Assembly (NCBI GenBank): GCA_018261955.1
Contig: JAGTRK010000004.1
Location: 248,001-312,000, forward strand
Source of the DNA: Burkholderiaceae bacterium
GTDB taxonomy: Bacteria > Pseudomonadota > Gammaproteobacteria > Burkholderiales > Burkholderiaceae
DNA: 64,000 bases
Direction of reading: 5' to 3'
Shown piece after piece: positions 35,881-43,646 of this stretch; the first letter of the stretch is position 1, and each line of letters begins with the position of its first letter. Position numbers and translations under genes: made by a program. The notes beneath the pieces were generated by a model. The model saw only the letters and a list, made by a program, of their open reading frames with translations. It was not told where the DNA came from and did no database searches.

Positions 35881-36237
35881 TTAATTTGTTTTAGTAGTAT
35901 CAGTGGGGCGACTGCGCAACAGTGCTTGCATATGTGCCGCCTCAGGACGCACGTGAAACATACGCATACGCATTTCATACGTATCCAAATTCACACGCGC
36001 AACAATAAATTTGCCCACTTTCTCAACATCAATCAAACGCGCCGATTCCATAATGCGAATGTGGTGCGAAATCGTCGCTGCGCAGATACGCCAATCAGCA
36101 ACCATCTCGTTAATCAAACAACCCTGCTCTCGCCCATGCGCGTGCTCATGCGCGACAATCTGCAACAGCAATTTTAATCGATGCTCGTTCGACAACGCTT
36201 TAAACTGACGCACCAGTAATTTGAGGTCTTGTTCCAT
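35881..36237 (-). CDS. ArsR-family repressor of the efflux operon
   Basis: 118 residues from the ATG at 36237 (MEQDLKLLVRQFKALSNEHR). An upstream ATG would add a tail unlike the family. The ArsR winged helix is clear: FKALSNEHRLKLLLQI, then the recognition helix region CAATISHHIRIMESARLIDVEK. Cysteines C40 and C52 and a His-rich loop (HEHAHGRE) could bind metal or sense oxidation. The gene opens the operon and ends 7 nt before the OMF start. A palindrome inside its promoter is the likely operator. Confidence 0.9.
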   Translation of the reverse strand: MEQDLKLLVRQFKALSNEHRLKLLLQIVAHEHAHGREQGCLINEMVADWRICAATISHHIRIMESARLIDVEKVGKFIVARVNLDTYEMRMRMFHVRPEAAHMQALLRSRPTDTTKTN

Positions 36238-36332
36238 AGTTGTAACCTGCTTGGGTTGAGGAAAGTATGGATTGTTAAAAAGCACCCATCAATTCCTTGG
36301 TATCGCATTTGAGACCCATGCGAAGTGCGCGC

Positions 36333-36361
36333 ATTTTATCGAACAATTCGATAGTTGTCAA
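36333..36361 (-). promoter_or_regulatory. Efflux operon promoter with embedded palindromic operator
   Basis: On the minus strand TTGACA and TAAAAT are exactly 17 bp apart. The palindrome TATCGAA-CAA-TTCGATA (36337-36353, perfect 7-3-7) fills the spacer and enters the -10. Repressor bound there would block RNA polymerase directly. A/T-rich interrupted palindromes of this size are typical ArsR-type sites. Confidence 0.8.
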
Positions 36362-36407
36362 ACTGTCTTTTGGGTGACATTCAGGATACGTGACCCAACT
36401 TATCGCA

Positions 36408-36986
36408 TTACGAGTCAAACATGGCACCTACACGATTCAACCACTTTTGACGCTGGGCATTCTTAACGTAACTGATAGGTGACAGAGCCACCCATTTGAC
36501 ATTGCGCACACCACATTTGCGTAGCGTACCGCGCACCAATGCACGCTGCACAGCATTTCCGTACAACCACCGATAAGCCCATTTAGGTGTATTCATGGTA
36601 GTCACGACAACCGCTCGCTGAATGTGGGTTAAAAGCCCTTTAACACCATGCTTAGATGGCTCATAGGCCCAGCCATTGGTAAATACTTTGTCGATAAAAC
36701 CTTTGAGCAGAGCTGGCATAATCTCCCACCAAATAGGAAAAATAAAAACCAATTGTTGTGCAGCATCAATTCGTGCTTGGTAGAGTGGGACGGCCGGGTC
36801 GGCACTTTGACTACGAGCATACACCGCTAAATCTGCGCTACGCATAATCGGGTCAAAATTTTCCTCATCCAGATGCAAACAGTCCACGATGTGACCAGCT
36901 TGTTCGAGTTGCTGCACTACTTTATTGTATAAAGCATGACAATAACTCTTGGAATAAGGATGCGCTAAAATGACTAAGGTATGCAT
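36408..36986 (-). CDS. NAD(P)H:quinone oxidoreductase, flavodoxin-like (KefF/MdaB type)
   Basis: 192 residues. It starts LVILAHPYSKSYCHALYNKV, the FMN phosphate-binding end of the family. The flavin-binding segment FIFPIWWEIMPALLKGFIDKVF is near 80-101, and GVKGLLTHIQRAVVVTTM follows. It is a cytoplasmic two-electron quinone reductase that protects against redox cycling. A Crp-family regulator gene lies 71 nt upstream on the same strand, so the two may form a stress-response pair. Confidence 0.88.
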   Translation of the reverse strand: MHTLVILAHPYSKSYCHALYNKVVQQLEQAGHIVDCLHLDEENFDPIMRSADLAVYARSQSADPAVPLYQARIDAAQQLVFIFPIWWEIMPALLKGFIDKVFTNGWAYEPSKHGVKGLLTHIQRAVVVTTMNTPKWAYRWLYGNAVQRALVRGTLRKCGVRNVKWVALSPISYVKNAQRQKWLNRVGAMFDS

Positions 36987-37057
36987 GTGTATTCTCCATC
37001 AAATGTTGTGATGGATTGATGATACGACCAGCGAACCATGTCGTCATTAACAAATGT

Positions 37058-37615
37058 TTAGACGGACGAAATCATTTTCAGTTTGCGTCGAATTCGACTC
37101 AAGTGTACAGCACTCACACCCAGATAAGTTGCCAAAATGTGTAACGGAATACGCTCTAATTTTTGTTGGTACGTCGCCAGCAAAGCGGCATAGCGATGAG
37201 TGGGCGAGTCGGCAATAGCACTGGTATAAAGATTAATATAGTGAATGAGACGCTGTTGCGTCAGTGCCTGCACATCGGCACGAAGACTTGGGTCATTCTG
37301 AACCCGAGCCATGACAGCAACCTTTTCCAATACGCGCAACTGACAGGCCTCTATGGTGACTAAATGTAAGACACTGGGGCATTCAGACAAAAAACTCTCT
37401 AATGAACCGACCACTTCACCCTCAAAGAAAAACTGGGTACTTATCTCACGTCCATCAGCATCAATCAAATAAAGTCGCACGCATCCTTGCTCAATGAGAT
37501 ACAGACGCTGCGCCACATCACCAGCACGCAGTAAAAAATGCCGCGCTTCGACCCGACTACTCACGCCCAGTTCAAGAAAAGTTTTGTAGAGAACATTCAT
37601 AATGAACGGTTGCAT
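37058..37615 (-). CDS. Crp/Fnr-family transcriptional regulator
   Basis: 185 residues. The cyclic-nucleotide-binding-like barrel covers about 15-115 (HFLLRAGDVAQRLYLIEQGCVRLYL). The C-terminal helix-turn-helix ends with LATYLGVSAVHLSRIRRKL. The four Fe-S cysteines of Fnr are absent, and the cAMP-binding Arg-Ser pair is not recognisable, so the ligand is unknown. The start has GAGG close upstream. An internal ATG (MNVLYKTF) is an alternative. It reads toward the quinone reductase gene. Confidence 0.88.
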   Translation of the reverse strand: MQPFIMNVLYKTFLELGVSSRVEARHFLLRAGDVAQRLYLIEQGCVRLYLIDADGREISTQFFFEGEVVGSLESFLSECPSVLHLVTIEACQLRVLEKVAVMARVQNDPSLRADVQALTQQRLIHYINLYTSAIADSPTHRYAALLATYQQKLERIPLHILATYLGVSAVHLSRIRRKLKMISSV

Positions 37616-37769
37616 CCACCTCGATAACTCAATGTTTATGTGGTCTTTGATTTGTCAAAAAATGCCGCAAGTATAAATTTGAATAACTCAACTCCTTATG
37701 AGAGATGCATCAAATGTACTTTTATCAACTAAACTGCAAATAACCCAACTAATTATTACAAAGTAACAT

Positions 37770-37796
37770 AAAAAACCCCGAGCATCGTACTCGGGG
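37770..37796 (-). terminator. Terminator of the small-RNA candidate
   Basis: On the minus strand CCCCGAG and CTCGGGG enclose TACGATG, followed by six T. It is a strong Rho-independent signal with no protein gene immediately before it. Confidence 0.88.
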
Positions 37797-37855
37797 GAAA
37801 ATCGTCATTGCTGACGACCCCGTTTAGGGAGGAAAAAACGAGGGGGCTCGCGCCC
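37770..37855 (-). ncRNA. Candidate small regulatory RNA with anti-Shine-Dalgarno loop
   Basis: About 86 nt. The predicted start is 7 nt after the -10. Four hairpins follow one another: GGGC-GCGA-GCCC; CCTCGTTT/AAACGGGG with a 10-nt loop TTTCCTCCCT (37826-37835); TCGTCA-GCAA-TGACGA with a GNRA loop; and the terminator CCCCGAG/CTCGGGG followed by six T. The CCTCCC loop is complementary to ribosome sites (GGGAGG-like). Neisserial sibling sRNAs and rhizobial alpha-r14 RNAs show such loops, but I claim no homology. There is no open frame. It lies between two minus-strand genes, behind the cytochrome terminator. Confidence 0.78.
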
Positions 37856-37861
37856 GCCGCC

Positions 37862-37890
37862 AGTGTACGCGGTTTCAAATTGATTGACAA
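37862..37890 (-). promoter_or_regulatory. Promoter of the small-RNA candidate
   Basis: TTGTCA and TACACT are exactly 17 bp apart on the minus strand. It lies between the cytochrome terminator and the RNA, so transcription here is independent of the cytochrome gene. Confidence 0.75.
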
Positions 37891-37911
37891 GTATCTCACC
37901 ATGATATCCAG

Positions 37912-37949
37912 CAATGTAAAACAGGGCTAAAAAGCCCTGTTTTACATTG
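37912..37949 (-). terminator. Terminator of the cytochrome gene, 17-bp perfect palindrome
   Basis: CAATGTAAAACAGGGCT and its exact reverse complement enclose a 4-nt loop. On the minus strand TTTT lies inside the 3' arm rather than after the stem. It starts 17 nt past the cytochrome stop. The length and perfection of the stem are unusual. Confidence 0.7.
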
Positions 37950-37966
37950 TGTGCATTGACAACGCG

Positions 37967-38542
37967 TTATGGTTTTTTCGCGTCTGCTGCGGGTGCTGCC
38001 GCGGCTGGATCGGCTGCTGGGTCTTTTGGCTCAGGAAAACTTGCACCGCCTTTGTTTGCCATAAACACCACTGCGCGAGCGATTTCTAAATCGCTGTTGG
38101 TACCGCCACCTTTGGCAGGCATCACACCCGTTTTACCCGTGTAGCCCTCCATCGCGTGTTTTAAAAGCAATGGAAAACCTTGTCCAATACGCGGCCCCCA
38201 TGCGCCAGCATCGCCCAATTTTGGCGCGCCTGCAGTACCTGCTGCATGACAAGCGGTACACAAACCGTTGTAAACCTCTTCACCTGTTTTAGGCCCTGTT
38301 GATGCCGCACCCATAGAAAAACCCGCCACTGGGCGCAAACGCTCTACGATTTGTTGCTCTGCTTGCGAGTTATCGCCCGTGACACTCGGGCTGAAAATCT
38401 GCGCCAAAATGTACAACAAAGCCACAATTGCCAATACGGCCGCGAGCGCGACCCACATAATTCCCTTTGCACCTTTTTCTGAAAGGTGCTCTACGCCTGA
38501 ATTTTCGGCATAGGTTGTTGTATCTTTTGCGTTTAAGTTCAT
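37967..38542 (-). CDS. Membrane-anchored cytochrome c5-type protein
   Basis: 191 residues. An N-terminal anchor helix is at about 28-50 (IMWVALAAVLAIVALLYILA). The haem site is CTACH at C95, C98 and H99, and M141 in VMPAKGG is the likely sixth ligand. The tail is a flexible Pro/Ala-rich stretch. The protein faces the periplasm and probably carries electrons to a terminal oxidase, as similar cytochrome c5 proteins do in Neisseria and Burkholderiales. The start has AGGA upstream. Confidence 0.92.
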   Translation of the reverse strand: MNLNAKDTTTYAENSGVEHLSEKGAKGIMWVALAAVLAIVALLYILAQIFSPSVTGDNSQAEQQIVERLRPVAGFSMGAASTGPKTGEEVYNGLCTACHAAGTAGAPKLGDAGAWGPRIGQGFPLLLKHAMEGYTGKTGVMPAKGGGTNSDLEIARAVVFMANKGGASFPEPKDPAADPAAAAPAADAKKP

Positions 38543-38925
38543 ATCAAAGTCCTATTGCAATTACTAAAATTCGGTTTGTGTTTGCTTGACTGCTTGCCTG
38601 CGCTTTAAAATGCCAAACACCAATCAGCAATCCAATTATTTAACAGCGGTCATTGTAAGCCTAAAACCTTAAAAAATAAATGGTTTGTGCGTGATTTCAG
38701 AATATGTTTTGCGCAAAGGCATATATTATGGTTGGCATTTAACCACATTTATTGCACAAACTTGCCTCAAATATTCCGCTCATTTGAACGAGACTTGATT
38801 ATACTTTGGCATAATGGGTTAAATTTTAGCGCAATAGTGTCTGCGCTGAGCCACGGGAAGTGGTGCTTTTGGTAATGTGGTACTTCCAGATACAGTGTGA
38901 CCATCCAACTTTATTTAGGTGCAAC
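38543..38925. other. Intergenic stretch between the cytochrome and amidotransferase genes
   Basis: 383 nt between two divergent genes. It is AT-rich and contains several -10-like hexamers (TACAAT on the minus strand, TATACT and CATAAT on the plus strand) but none with a convincing -35 at the right distance. No frame with a ribosome site and no clear palindrome was seen. Confidence 0.5.
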
Positions 38926-39726
38926 ATGATTTTACCCAAGACGAACGATAGCAAAACCATTAAAAAACCTTTGATTCTCATACCAACAGGTGCGCGTGTT
39001 CTTTCTGACATTCATTACCAATTGTTGGCAAAAAAATATTCAGACCCCATCGTTCGCTTTTCGGATTGTGTCCCTTTATTGGTACCCACTTGTTATGGCT
39101 ACGCTCAGTTGGAGCAATATTTAGATTTGGCGGATGGCGTGTATTTATCAGGCGCATCAACCAATATCGTGCCTTCGCTATACGGTGAAGAAAACCAGAC
39201 ACCCAATGTGCTGCAAGACCCCGATCGCGATTATTTTGATGCACAACTGATTCCTGCTGCGTTGGAACGCGGTTTGCCATTTTTAGGCATTTGCCGCGGT
39301 CACCAAGAACTCAATATTTCACGGGGTGGCACACTACACCAAAAAGTACACGAAGTGCCCAATATGATGGATCATCGTGAAAAAGACAGCACCGCGCCCA
39401 ATGAAATCCAGTATGGTCCACACCACGACGTCAAATTAGTGCCTAACACATGGTTTGAAAAATCCCTGGGCGTATCTGAGTTCTGGGTCAACTCTTTACA
39501 CGGACAAGGCATCAAAACTTTGGGCAAGGGTCTGGCACCTTTGGCACACGCACCCGATGGTTTGGTTGAGGCGATGTATTGCACGGACGTGAAACAATTT
39601 ACACTCGGTATGCAGTGGCATCCCGAATGGTTGACCCATGAAAATCCTCTGTGGATTAAAATCTATGAAATGTTTGGCGATGCGTGTCGTGATTTTCGTG
39701 AGTCACATCGCTCGCATCAAGTTTGA
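38926..39726 (+). CDS. Class I glutamine amidotransferase-like hydrolase (PuuD-like)
   Basis: 267 residues from the ATG at 38926 (MILPKTNDSK), preceded by TTTAGG. The catalytic nucleophile C123 is in GICRGHQELN, and the His is in GMQWHPEW near the end. GVYLSGASTNIVPSLYG and DPDRDYFDAQLIPAALERGLPFLG match the gamma-glutamyl-GABA hydrolase group. That group removes gamma-glutamyl from polyamine breakdown products. No other putrescine-pathway gene is near, so the substrate is open. Confidence 0.88.
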   Translation: MILPKTNDSKTIKKPLILIPTGARVLSDIHYQLLAKKYSDPIVRFSDCVPLLVPTCYGYAQLEQYLDLADGVYLSGASTNIVPSLYGEENQTPNVLQDPDRDYFDAQLIPAALERGLPFLGICRGHQELNISRGGTLHQKVHEVPNMMDHREKDSTAPNEIQYGPHHDVKLVPNTWFEKSLGVSEFWVNSLHGQGIKTLGKGLAPLAHAPDGLVEAMYCTDVKQFTLGMQWHPEWLTHENPLWIKIYEMFGDACRDFRESHRSHQV

Positions 39727-39743
39727 AGCCACGTCTGAATGTA

Positions 39744-39768
39744 CAAAAGCGGGTATCACCCGCTTTTG
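39744..39768. terminator. Bidirectional terminator between the amidotransferase and isomerase genes
   Basis: CAAAAGCGGGT and its perfect complement ACCCGCTTTTG enclose ATC. CTATTTTTG follows on the plus strand. It serves two convergent genes 17 and 21 nt away. Confidence 0.75.
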
Positions 39769-39789
39769 CTATTTTTGTCACTTGAAAAA

Positions 39790-40767
39790 TCAATTTCTGA
39801 TCTCTACCAACGACGCTTTGCTGGCATCCAACTCTTTAAAATATTGTTCTGTCGCCTCTTTTTGACGCATAGACATCAGCGCGTCTTTCGCCATGGCTTT
39901 TTTCGCATCATCATTCAAAGTAAGTGTCGTGCGCTCAGAAACTTTAAATAAGTGATAGCCGTTTTTAGTTTTGACGGGCTCGGAAACCGTGTTCAGTGGT
40001 GCCGTTTTCGCCAACTGAACCACACTGGGGTCTGCTTGCTTGTCATTCAAGCCAATGTACGGAATTTGACCGTTGTTGGCTGCGGTTTCTGGGTTTTCGG
40101 AAACTTGCTTGGCAAGCATGCCGAAATCTTCACCTTTATCCAAACGGGCTTTGATGGCTTGAATTTTTTTCAAAGAAGCACTGTTGGCATTTTTAATGAA
40201 AATATGTTGTGCCACAGCGACTTCTTGCGGTGACATCGGGCCATCTGGCAGTGCGCTCACGCGTGCAACTTCTGCATCGATTTCTTTGGCAGTCGGCTCT
40301 TTAACTTTGCTAGAAATTTCTTGCTGCATCAAGGCTTCAATCATCATTTGATTTTTCAAATCATTATTGAGATTGCTCCAACCATTCACACCCCCAATTT
40401 TGCCGACGTGTGCTTTGAACTGTTCCATCGTCATGCTATTGCCTTGCGCCATGTCTTGCAAAGCTGCATTGATTTTGTCATCACCCACTGTAATGCGCGC
40501 ATTTTTCGCTCGATTCAATAACAAATGTTCGTTAATCAACTCATCACGAGAGTAATTAACCAACTCAGACTCACTGACTTTTTGCTTGGTGCGGTTGGCC
40601 ACTTCGCGGTTTACTTTAACGCGCTCGTTCAATTCACTTTGTGCAATCGGTTCGCCCGCCACAACAGCCACGACTTTATCAATCGCCACTTGTGCAAAAG
40701 ATACAGCAGGTAAACTGTTGGTCGTCAATAAAGCGGCTAATAATGCAAATTTAATGCGTTGATTCAT
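39790..40767 (-). CDS. SurA-like periplasmic peptidylprolyl isomerase/chaperone
   Basis: 325 residues. A signal peptide is cleaved after about residue 25 (AVSFAQ). The SurA N-terminal domain runs from IDKVVAVVAGEPIAQSELNERV to about 150. A single parvulin domain is at about 185-280 (VAQHIFIKNANSASLKKIQAIK in register, ENPETAANNG, KTKNGYHLFKV). E. coli SurA has two parvulin domains and is about 430 residues, so this is a one-domain type. It probably helps fold outer-membrane proteins. Confidence 0.9.
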   Translation of the reverse strand: MNQRIKFALLAALLTTNSLPAVSFAQVAIDKVVAVVAGEPIAQSELNERVKVNREVANRTKQKVSESELVNYSRDELINEHLLLNRAKNARITVGDDKINAALQDMAQGNSMTMEQFKAHVGKIGGVNGWSNLNNDLKNQMMIEALMQQEISSKVKEPTAKEIDAEVARVSALPDGPMSPQEVAVAQHIFIKNANSASLKKIQAIKARLDKGEDFGMLAKQVSENPETAANNGQIPYIGLNDKQADPSVVQLAKTAPLNTVSEPVKTKNGYHLFKVSERTTLTLNDDAKKAMAKDALMSMRQKEATEQYFKELDASKASLVEIRN

Positions 40768-40923
40768 GTGTCATCCTCAATAAATGAATGGAAGTAATAC
40801 TGCTCTTATAATCGTCAAATGTTTCTTGTCACTGCGACCATTATAAAGGAAAAAAATCGCGTCAAAGCAATTCACGCCTGATAATGAACACCAAGCGACT
40901 TGGGTTGACGCGCACAGTATTCT

Positions 40924-40948
40924 ATCCATCTGTGGAAATAAGATGGAT
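40924..40948 (-). terminator. Hairpin after the BenE gene
   Basis: ATCCATCT and AGATGGAT form a perfect 8-bp stem with a 9-nt loop, 7 nt past the benE stop. There is no T run, so termination is uncertain. Confidence 0.35.
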
Positions 40949-40955
40949 GTCGGAT

Positions 40956-42182
40956 TTATTTGTGCGCATGTTGAACACGCCAATGAAACACCGCATACGT
41001 AAGACAACCCAAAACAATGCCCCAAAAAGCACTGCCCATTTGCCACAGCGTCACACCAGAGGCACAGGTCATAAACGTCACCAAGGCCGCCTCGCGGTCA
41101 GTGACTGAGAAATCTGCATGAAAAGCATTACTGATATTACTCAAAATCGCACCGAGCAAAGCCAAGCCCGCCAGTATCGTAATCAAGGCTTTGGGCAAGG
41201 CAAGGAAAAACACCACCAACACCCCCGCCAGCATACCAATGATGAGGTTCAACACGCCATACCACAAGCCTGCGACATAGCGTTTGGCAGGGTCAGGGTG
41301 GCAAGATTTTTCGGTGCAAATCGCGGCGGTGATGGCCGCCAAATTGATGCCAAAGTTACCAAATGGTGCGGTCAATGTCGACAACAACGCCGTCAATCCC
41401 ACCAAAGGCTTTGCGGGTGCTTGTCGCGCAGAATAGCCCGATGTGCGCAATACCGCGATGCCTGTGATTTGTTGCCCCGTAAGGGTAATCAGGGCGAGGG
41501 GCAAACCGATATTGATGAGCGCATTGAACGAAAACTCAGGCGCAGTCCACACTACCGATGATACATGCAAAGGCACGTGCGGCACAGACACACCTTGCCA
41601 GCCAAACACATACGCGCAACCGACCATCAGCACGGCCAAAGTCGCATAGCGTGGCAACCATCGTTTGCCCAACACATACGCCGCCAGCATCACCAACATC
41701 AAAGCGGTGTCCGAGCCCAAACTGGCAAAGGTATTCACGCCAAAGCGAAACAAAATCCCCGCGAGCAGTGCGGCGGCAATGCTTTTGGGTAACTTGTTCA
41801 TCACTGTGTCAAACATTCCCGTCGCGGCGATGGCGAAAATAATGCCGTTGGCAATGATAAACCCTGCAATCGCTTCGTGATAACTCACCGTTGGCAATGC
41901 CGAAATTAAAAACGCCGCACCAGGTGTGCTCCACGCAGTGATGATGGGTGCGCGGGTCAGATAGGTCAAAATCAAACTCGCCAAACCAAAGGTGATGCTC
42001 AGAATGCACAACATTGAAGTGGTTTGCTCAGTGGTCAACATCCCCGCCTGCGCCGCGCCGATGACAATCGCCAGTGGCCCGCCGTAACCCGCAAGGTTGG
42101 CGATGAATGGCGCGATGAAAGTGGACAGTGCGCTGTCTGTGCGAATGTCAGCGACTGTGGGCGGATTGTAATTTTTGAGCAT
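40956..42182 (-). CDS. benE: BenE-family aromatic acid/H+ symporter
   Basis: 408 residues with about 12 membrane segments. The family is clear from FIAPFIANLAGYGGPLAIVIGAAQAG, TAWSTPGAAFLI and TAPFGNFGINLAAITAAICTEKSCHPDPAKRY. BenE proteins import benzoate by proton symport. No benzoate degradation gene is present here. The neighbours point to amino acids, so the real substrate may differ. Confidence 0.92.
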   Translation of the reverse strand: MLKNYNPPTVADIRTDSALSTFIAPFIANLAGYGGPLAIVIGAAQAGMLTTEQTTSMLCILSITFGLASLILTYLTRAPIITAWSTPGAAFLISALPTVSYHEAIAGFIIANGIIFAIAATGMFDTVMNKLPKSIAAALLAGILFRFGVNTFASLGSDTALMLVMLAAYVLGKRWLPRYATLAVLMVGCAYVFGWQGVSVPHVPLHVSSVVWTAPEFSFNALINIGLPLALITLTGQQITGIAVLRTSGYSARQAPAKPLVGLTALLSTLTAPFGNFGINLAAITAAICTEKSCHPDPAKRYVAGLWYGVLNLIIGMLAGVLVVFFLALPKALITILAGLALLGAILSNISNAFHADFSVTDREAALVTFMTCASGVTLWQMGSAFWGIVLGCLTYAVFHWRVQHAHK

Positions 42183-42214
42183 GATTGGGTGGGGTTTTTG
42201 ATTTTTTGAGAATA

Positions 42215-42540
42215 TTAAAAAGCATTCAATTGCCCTTGTGCAAACGCCATCACGCGCCCGCCGACTTGAATTTGACCATCGGCATTCACGCTTAGATACA
42301 AATGATTGAGGCGGTCAATCGCTTGGGCTTGAATGATGACCACGACAGATGCGCGGCGTGTTGCCCATTTGCGAGCGGCGTGATGAACACCGTTTCGGAT
42401 AAATTGAATTGCCGCGCGATGCGCTGCATGGTATGTGTATCGATGGATTGCGACGCATCCAATAACGGCACGATTGCCAAAGGATTGCCGCCCCAATTGG
42501 ATTCGGCAAACACGTTGAAAATATAAAAAGGCAGTTTCAT
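42215..42540 (-). pseudogene. phzF-like gene remnant (internal deletion and frameshift)
   Basis: The first frame from ATG at 42540 (MKLPFYIFNVFAESNWGGNP, then RQFNLSETVFI) is the N terminus of a PhzF-family isomerase with its catalytic Glu region. The adjoining segment in another frame reads QAIDRLNHLYLSVNADG, then QVGGRVMAFAQGQL, which is the C-terminal end of the same family. PhzF proteins are about 260-300 residues, and only about 110 codons are left. A central block of roughly 500 bp or more is missing and the halves are out of frame. It cannot make an active enzyme. Confidence 0.8.
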
Positions 42541-42566
42541 CTGCATATTCCACTCAATAGGGTATT

Positions 42567-43610
42567 TTATGAATTGAGCAAGCGTTTTGTGTCTGTCAGC
42601 AATTCGTCCACCATCGCCATCGGCGTGGCCCACGAAAACACAAAGCGCACCACCGACTCACGTTTATTGAGCTCCTCCCATGTGTAAAAGCCATAATCTT
42701 TTTGCAAGGCTTCAACCACCGCATTGGACAAAATCGGGAACTGTTGGTTGGTGGCTGAATCGGTGTAAAAAACCACGCCCAACTCAGACAAACCTGTGCG
42801 CAAACGCATGGCGCAATCATTGGCATGTTGCGCCAATTCGCCATACAAATCGTGTTCAAACAACGCGACAAATTGACTGGCAATCACCCGCCCTTTGGCG
42901 AGCAGCGCACCGCGTTGTTTGAGGGCGTAGCGAAAATCGTTGTTTAAAATCGTGTTTGGAAAGACAATCGCTTCACCGAGCAAAGCCCCGTTTTTCGTGC
43001 CGCCGATATAGAACACATCCGCAAAACGAGCGATATCCTGCCAATCGCAGGCGGCATTTTCGCTGCACAACGCACTGCCCAGACGCGCACCGTCAATGTA
43101 GAGCCACAAGTCATGCGTATCGCACACCGCACGCAAAGCAAGCAGTTCGGTGCGGCTGTACACTGTACCCAATTCAGTCGCTTGCGAGACAAACACCATG
43201 CGTGGTTTGACCGAATGCTCATTCGGATGTGTGCGCATCACCTGCTCAATCGCAGCGGGTGTGAGTTTGCCATTGATATGGGGCATCTGAATGACTTTAT
43301 GCCCTGTCGCTTCAATCGCACCCGTTTCGTGTGTGGCAATATGCCCTGATTCCACCGCAATCACCGCCTCGTGCGGGCGGAGCAATGCGCCGATGACCGT
43401 CAAATTCGCTTGTGTACCGCCGCTGATAAAATGCACGGGCGTGTCATTGACCACGCCCAGTTTGGCGCGAATGAGTGTCGCGGCATGCACGCTCACGCTG
43501 TCTAAGCCGTAACCAGCCTCTTGTTGCAAAGTCTGCTCGGAGAGTTTTTGAATACACGCAGGGTGGGCGGTTTCAGCATAGTCGTTGAAAAATTGGTGTT
43601 TGTAGTTCAT
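42567..43610 (-). CDS. ltaE: Low-specificity threonine aldolase family enzyme
   Basis: 347 residues, fold type I PLP enzyme. It cleaves threonine or allo-threonine to glycine and acetaldehyde. FISGGTQANLTVIGALL near 61-77 binds the cofactor phosphate, YIDGARLGSAL gives the Asp that holds the ring, and K206 in GGTKNGAL is the Schiff-base lysine. It lies in one strand run with an RhtB-type exporter and an Asp/Glu racemase, divergent from a MocR regulator, which supports an amino-acid role. Confidence 0.92.
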   Translation of the reverse strand: MNYKHQFFNDYAETAHPACIQKLSEQTLQQEAGYGLDSVSVHAATLIRAKLGVVNDTPVHFISGGTQANLTVIGALLRPHEAVIAVESGHIATHETGAIEATGHKVIQMPHINGKLTPAAIEQVMRTHPNEHSVKPRMVFVSQATELGTVYSRTELLALRAVCDTHDLWLYIDGARLGSALCSENAACDWQDIARFADVFYIGGTKNGALLGEAIVFPNTILNNDFRYALKQRGALLAKGRVIASQFVALFEHDLYGELAQHANDCAMRLRTGLSELGVVFYTDSATNQQFPILSNAVVEALQKDYGFYTWEELNKRESVVRFVFSWATPMAMVDELLTDTKRLLNS

Positions 43611-43646
43611 GGGTATCTTTCAAATGAGTGTTGAAGCGTTGCGCCA

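Larger units (their letters stand above)
37616..37966. other. Intergenic stretch between the Crp-like gene and the cytochrome gene
   Basis: 351 nt without protein genes. It holds a small-RNA candidate with its own promoter and terminator (37770-37890) and the 17-bp perfect palindrome that ends the cytochrome transcript (37912-37949). The AT-rich part at 37616-37765 probably holds the Crp-like gene's promoter, but I cannot fix it. Confidence 0.7.

Noticed and set aside
37640-37660. An Fnr box (TTGAT-N4-ATCAA) before the Crp-like gene
   Set aside because: The segment reads TTGATTTGTCAA, with a 3-nt centre and an imperfect right half, so it does not match the required spacing.
42215-42633. phzF frameshift as two intact small genes
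   Set aside because: Both frames match only opposite ends of one known family. Neither has its own ribosome site for the second part, so a remnant is the simpler reading.
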